A program made the translations under genes and the position numbers. A stretch of 64,000 bases of DNA from Glebionis coronaria. Lineage: Eukaryota; Streptophyta; Magnoliopsida; Asterales; Asteraceae. The notes beneath the pieces are model-generated. The model searched no databases. It was not told the origin of the DNA and was given only the letters and a program-made list of their open reading frames with translations. The stretch covers positions 396,060,974 to 396,124,973 of the forward strand of contig CM046878.1 in the NCBI GenBank assembly GCA_025667525.1, in the 5' to 3' direction. Shown here one piece after another: positions 58,470-64,000 of the stretch (its first letter is position 1; the number at the start of each line of letters is the position of its first letter).

Positions 58470-60360
58470 ACCATTGCCATGCCCTCATGCAATGCTTAGT
58501 GATAAAGCAATTTTACATTTTTCTCATAATCAATCAACCTTGGCCTCATTTAAATTCTACTAAACAATAATTAAAATACTAAGAGAACTTAAAACTCTAA
58601 AATAAACAAAAGGATGGAAACAACTTGTAAAGAAATCAAGGACTTACATTAGGGCTTTGGTGTTGCGAAGATTTATCACCCTCAAGTTTCACGTTCCCCA
58701 AACTAAGCTTAAAAACGAGATCATTGTTATTATAAGTTAGTAAATCAAACACTTACACACATGGCTTAATTAAATGCTTAAACTCCCTTATTCCTAGTTG
58801 TATCTCTTATATTTTATTTTTATCTTAGAATGATCATGAAGATGCATTTTTGGACTTATTTCGATAGTTTATTAAGGCAGAAAGCAAAGTAGGACGATTT
58901 GATCAATAGTTAGCTAAAGGACAAAATCTCTTAAAACTGCTTCTCGGGATATCAAAAAGTTCATATCTTGGCATACTTGGTTCACGATTTGAGACCTTTC
59001 TCGGGCCGATATTTGACATGTACTTCATACTTCATATCTTCGAGAGATGTTCTTGAGATAATGGTCTTCTCATCATAATAGAGTTTCTTCACTTGGAGAC
59101 TTTTGAGAGGTTCTCCAACTTTGTTGACCACGACTTCATGATTATTTCTTCAATCTCTAATTGGGATTTTGAGATACAACGATCCGCCTCCTTTTCGGAC
59201 TTGGATCTATTTATCCTCATACCTTGTTAGGGTCTTTTCGGATAGACTTCTCCATGATATTTATGGGAGTTGATTGCTTTTCATCGTGAGTCTTGATCCT
59301 TCATATTGACTTTAGGAATAATGCTTTTCACATCACTTTGGATCTTCAGCAATAAAATTGAATCCTCATGCCTTGTTAGGGCCTTTTCGGACTCGCCAAT
59401 CTTCGCGCCCCGCTTCATAAGTTATGCCTTGGCTATGAACTCTTATCATTACCGAGCAACTTTTAAACGATCTTGGGCTAGAAGCTAAGTAACTTTTCAA
59501 ATCGTAAGACCTTACTTATTGCATATAAATTATTAGCAAGTGATGGGAGAATAGGCAAATAATTACACCAAGTGAGCTTGCGCAAGAATACCGACTTATA
59601 ATTGACTCTATCATTTCTCGTCCTCCACAATTTAAAATCTCAAGTAATGAGACTCGTGGACACTTAGCCTAATAAACCAATTAAGGTCTATATGGTTAAG
59701 GATACTAGCTAGAATAAACTTGGATAAGTCTATTCGGGTTGAGTCAAAATAAACGCAACGGGCCTAATATGTCAAAGACTTCTAAACTAGCTACACCACT
59801 TTATTAATATTTTTGACTTTATTGTGGAATATATACTTATGAAAGCAACGATGAAAATTTTAAAATTACGACTAAATGGCCAAAGTTAATAAAAAAATTT
59901 GAAAAATGTTGAAAAATAGGATTTTCCGGTTAAATGAAGGCATTTTCATGGAAAAGTCCACTTAAAACTTCGATAGAAGTCTCCCCTACACTTAAGATAA
60001 ACATTGTCCTCAATGTTTAAGCATATGGGAAAAGTCTCCCCTACACTTATGACATTGTGCACGTTGGTTAACTCAAGTTAAGGAAGAGACGACTAAAGTG
60101 ATCAATTTCAAATGTGAGTATGCAGAAAATTGAATCACGATAGTTGAGAGATAGAACCGGATTTCGGATAACACGGGAGCACGGTTCTTCAAAGATTTCC
60201 AAGATTGCAGTTATCCCTGTAATCACATCACCACACAAACACTAACGACCAAAATAGGTCCTCCCCTACACTTAGGGGGTTAAAGGGATAGATACTCGGG
60301 CTGCCTCCCGAGGAGCGCTTGTTTTTGATAACCGAGTCACGAGCCTGACTCGACCCAAAT
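58470..60360 (-). other. A3 noncoding tail
   Basis: Mirror of the A1 tail. It has purine-tract-like motifs at 59984-59995, 60038-60049 and 60263-60274, the hairpin 59998-60019, the shared CTAGCTAGTATCCTTAACCA type block near 59640-59770 and the block near 58680-58735. No env-like frame. Confidence 0.75.
59998..60019 (-). promoter_or_regulatory. Conserved hairpin between two purine-tract motifs (A3)
   Basis: Same 9-bp stem and AGGA loop (minus strand) as A1 and A2, with the motifs on both sides at similar distances. Confidence 0.7.
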
Positions 60361-63036
60361 TTAGTTCATAGGGAACGTGGTGAGGGACGGAATCACCTCC
60401 TGAAAGGTGTCCTCACCAAAGTATAACTTCACTCGTTGGCCATTCACCTTAAAATTTGGTCCATTAGGTTGAGCGAGCTCGAGAGTACCATATGGAAAAA
60501 TTTGGGCGATGGTGAATGGGCCGGACCAACGAGATTTAAGCTTGCCCGAAAAGATTTTCAACCGAGAGTTAAAAAGTAAGACTTTGTCTCCAACATGGAA
60601 CTCTCGGTTTTTGATCTTGGAGTCGTGAATGAGCTTAGTTCTTTCCTTATAGATCAAAGAATTTTCATAAGCCTCATTCCGAAGTTCATTCAGCTCATTG
60701 AGTTAGATCTTGCGTAGGTCACCGGCTTTGTTTATATCAAAATTAGCCCACTTCAAGGCCCAGTAAGCCTTGTGCTCCAACTCAATGGGGAGGTGGCACG
60801 CTTTCCCGTACATAAGACGATAAGGCGTACAGCCGATCGGGGTCTTGTAAGCAGTACGGAAAGCCCACAAAGCATCATCAAGTTTATCAGCCCATGCGGC
60901 ACGATGCTCTCCCACGGTTCTTTCAAGAATTCGCTTCAGTCCTCGGTTGGATATTTCAGCCTGGCCATTAGTTTGTGGGTGGTAGGCTGTGGAAAGATGA
61001 TGATTTACACCGTACTTAGCCATGACTCTAGCAAATTGGTCATTGCAGAAATGAGTCCCACGATCACTAATAATGGCGCGAGGCACACCGAATCTAGCGA
61101 AAAGAGCTTTCAAAAAGTTACAAACCACCCTTGCGTCATTAGTAGGCAAAGCTTTGGCTTCAACCCACTTTGAAACGTAGTCAACGGCTACAAGGATGTA
61201 TTTGTTTCCTTTAGATGAAGGGAATGGCCCCATAAAGTCGATACCCCAAACATCAAAAATCTCACACTCTTGAATGAAATTCTGAGGCATCTCGTCTTTA
61301 TGTGTGATTTTGCCTTGCTTTTGGCAAACATCACATCGTTTGACCATATCGTGAGCGTCACGGTATATGGAGGGCCAATAAAATCCCGAGTCAAACACTT
61401 TCTTAGCGGTGTAGTTGGGACCAAAGTGACCACCGGTGGGTCCTTTGTGGCAAGCATCAAGGATGTCCGACGCTGCCGGTCCATCAACACATCGGCGAAT
61501 AATCAGGTCGGCACATTGTTTGAATAGGTAAGGGTCGTCCCAAAAGTAAGTCTTGATGTCGGTAAAGAACTTCTTCTTTTGCTGGGACGTCAACCCTTCC
61601 TTGAGAATTCCACCCGCCAAGCAGTTTGCAAAGTCTGCAAACCACGGGGTTTCATTCGGCTTCGAGTTTATAGACATTAAGGTCTCCAAGGGAAAAGAAT
61701 CATTGATTTCTTTGGTCGGATGATCCCCTTGGTATGGATCCTCAAGTCTACTAAGATGGTCCGCGGCTAGGTTTTCTGCTCCTTTTTTATCGCGGATGTC
61801 GATTTTAAATTCCTGGAGCAGCAAAACCCAGCGAAGAAGTCTTGGTTTGGAATCTTGCTTTGTCAACAAGTACTTCAGCGCGGAATGATCGGTATAAACG
61901 ATGGTGGTAGAAAGGACAAGATAGGGGCGAAACTTTTCAAAAGCATAGACAACGGCTAAAAGCTCTTTTTCGGTTGTCGTATAATGCAATTGTGCCCCTG
62001 TCATTGTCTTGCTAGCGTAATGGATCGGTTGGAAGTGTTTGTTCACTCTTTGTCCAAGAACCGCTCCAATAGCAAAATCACTAGCATCGCACATCAACTC
62101 AAAAGGCAGCTCCCAGTTAGGGGTAACCAAGACGGGTGCCTTAGTTAGCTTATCTTTAAGCGAGTTGAAGGCTTCAAGGCACTCTTTGGAAAAGATAAAA
62201 GGAGTATCTTTTTCCAAGAGGTGGGTCATCGGGCGAGCGATTTGAGAAAAATCTTTGATGAATCGACGATAGAAGCCCGCATGACCCAAGAAACTTCTCA
62301 CACCCTTCACGGTTGAAGGTGGAGGCAACTTTGCTATAACATCAACTTTAGCACGGTCTACTTCAAGACCGGCTTTCGAAATCTTATGTCCAAGCACGAC
62401 GCCTTCTTTTACCATAAAATGGCATTTTTCCCAATTTAGAACAAGGCGAGTGTCTTCGCACCGCTTTAGCATACGTTCTAAATTAGCAAGGCAAGCAGAG
62501 AAGGAATCCCCGAAAACCGAGAAATCATCCATGAAGACTTCCATGGTTTGTTCAACCATGTCATGGAAGATAGCTAACATACACCTTTGGAACGTCCCTG
62601 GCGCATTACATAAGCCAAAAGGCATTCTTTTGTAAGCGAAGGTACCATAGGGACAAGTGAATGTAGTCTTCTCTTGATCTTGGGGATCGATGGGTATTTG
62701 AAAATAACCCGAGAAACCATCCAGAAAGCAGTAATATTCATTACCGGCTAATCGTTCAAGCAGTTGGTCCATGAAAGGTAGAGGGAAATGATCCTTTCTC
62801 GTGGCATCATTGAGTTTGCGGTAGTCTATACAAACTCTCCACCCAGTAACGAGACGAGTGGGAATCAACTCGTTGTGTTCATTGGGAACAACGGTTATTC
62901 CGCCCTTCTTGGGCACACAATGGATTGGACTAACCCATGGGGAATCCGAAATAGGGTAAATCATACCCGCATCAAGAAGTTTGATAACCTCTGTTTTGAT
63001 GACTTCATGGATTTTTGGATTCACCCTTCGTTGGCT
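60361..63036 (-). pseudogene. pol: A3 RT, RNase H and integrase, nearly intact
   Basis: Same frame as the protease part. [46 protein letters not shown] and [10 protein letters not shown] with both Asp. RNase [42 protein letters not shown]. Integrase: [60 protein letters not shown]. The C-terminus has [20 protein letters not shown] and ends LTTFPMN. The only lesion is TAA at 60705-60703, where A1 has CAA (KIQLNEL). It would copy and integrate the element if that stop were absent. Confidence 0.94.
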
Positions 63037-64000
63037 TTAAATTGTGGGCTTAAAGTCGTCCTCCATGAGAATTTTGTGCGTGCAGAAGTGAGGATCAATT
63101 CCACGAATATCCGAGATTTTCCAAGCAATAGCCTTCTTATGATCTTTCAACACAGCAACGAGGCGAGTCTTCTCTTCATCTTTCAAATCCTTTGCAATAA
63201 TGACGGGCGACTTCTTGTTGTCGTCAAGGAACACGTACTCGAGATGTGGCGGCAACTCCTTAAGTTCCAAATCCGGAGGATTTTCGACGGGAGGCGTTTT
63301 CAAAGTCGTGGCATCGATAGCAATAACCGTGGGAGATGGAGGCGAAGGATTGTCTTCGGTGAGAAGATTGTCAAAGAAACTCATGTCTTCATCCCCCTCT
63401 GTGGGAGAATCATTAGTAGCTAAATTCGCATCTCCCATGGTAGCTTCAAGATTGTTCCAGAATAAATCACTATCTCCAAATAGAGACAACGATGAATCAA
63501 TAGAGGACACGGTCTCAACAGTGGGAAGAGAGGTAGGAATACTTTTGCAAGCATCATTAAAGTGTTCTTCACAAGCCTCATCAAGAACGTCAATACAATT
63601 AACGCTCTCATATGAATAAGGCTGTTTAGACAACTTTCCCATGTTGAAGACTACTTTGTCGTCACCCACTCTCATGATAAGCTCTCCGGCTTCAACATCA
63701 ATAAGAGTGCGACCGGTCCTAAGGAATGGACGACCAACAATAAGTGGCACACGGGGGTCCATCTCGTAGTCGACGACAACAAAATCAGCAGGGAAGGTGA
63801 ATTTGTCGACTCCTACAATAACGTCTTCGGCTATCCCCACTGGATAAGCAACCGTACGGTTGGCCAATTCCAAAGTCATTTTAGTGGGGACTAGCTCTGG
63901 GAGAGATAATTGCTTCTAAACACTTAGAGGCATGAGATTAATACTGGCACCTAGATCGGCTAGGGCCATGCAATTCTCTACTCCCGGGAAATTGCAAGGG
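63037..64000 (-). pseudogene. pol: A3 protease and linker, cut by window edge
   Basis: From the edge the frame reads GVENCMALADLGASINLMPL (protease active site), then a TAG at 63918-63916 replacing the Trp of SVWKQL. MTLELANRTVAYPVGIAEDV and VPLIVGRPFLRTGRTLID follow, then an acidic linker and KISDIRGIDPHFCTHKILME. TAA at 63039-63037 replaces a Gln (A1 has CAG, A2 CAA). Apart from these two stops the frame is open throughout. Confidence 0.9.

Larger units (their letters stand above)
56375..64000 (-). mobile_element. Athila-lineage element A3 (3' part), same family as A1
   Basis: Read on the minus strand: pol from the window edge to 60361, noncoding tail 60360-58470, purine tract, 3' LTR 58454-56380. 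The possible target copy gaact (56375-56379) cannot be paired because the 5' end is outside the window. Protein and tail sequences are very close to A1, but pol keeps one frame with only three stops, so A3 is better preserved. Confidence 0.93.

Noticed and set aside
62788..63423. Long plus-strand frame of 211 codons opposite A3 pol
   Set aside because: It is the antisense of the protease-RT part of A3, whose minus-strand frame has all expected domain motifs.

Overview
This window is plant nuclear DNA made almost entirely of LTR retrotransposons inserted into one another. I find no host gene, rRNA, tRNA or CRISPR array. The elements are Athila-lineage Ty3/gypsy copies (A1, A2, A3) and Tekay-type chromoviruses (X and T), together with solo LTRs. 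AT-rich DNA, very long LTRs (1.6-4 kb) and these gag/pol types point to a large eudicot genome. Asteraceae is my best guess, from general resemblance of the Gag and Pol proteins, and is not proven.

Layout: 1-9454 is the 3' part of Athila A1 (+), with decayed gag and pol, a long noncoding tail and its 3' LTR. A1 sits in the 5' LTR of T (+, 9455-21950). T is a gag-only chromovirus relative carrying an extra coiled-coil ORF before gag, an 84-bp tandem repeat and a 3' LTR that holds solo LTR W. T sits in the 3' LTR of chromovirus X (-, 21951-50436). X has gag, PR, RT, RNase H, integrase and chromodomain (27783 down to 23317), and its extra ORF is cut into four pieces by three insertions: solo LTR Z (28155-31262, TSD tcaat), complete Athila A2 (31484-46117, TSD aatgc) and a small LTR-like insert S (46214-46730). 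The 5' LTR of X is 47038-50436, and X itself lies in an older LTR of its own family (X', 50437-54426), which also carries LTR-like insert V. 54427-56379 is unassigned. 56380-64000 is Athila A3 (-), same family as A1, with a 496-bp copia-like solo LTR (TSD ttttg) in its LTR.

Function: none of the elements looks autonomous. A2 is youngest (equal 3068-bp LTRs, about 30 mismatches by eye), yet its single gag-pol frame has three TAA stops and an RT active site reading FMDE instead of FMDD, so it was probably mobilised in trans.

Most unusual signals: (1) A1 and A3 LTRs share their flanks but carry unrelated arrays of about 20 short CpG-bearing words (CGATC against CGGAA) at the same place; solo LTR Z has a cluster of palindromes in a comparable place; (2) all three Athila tails keep a module of purine-tract motif, perfect hairpin and purine-tract motif; (3) two different chromoviruses carry an apparently related coiled-coil ORF upstream of gag.
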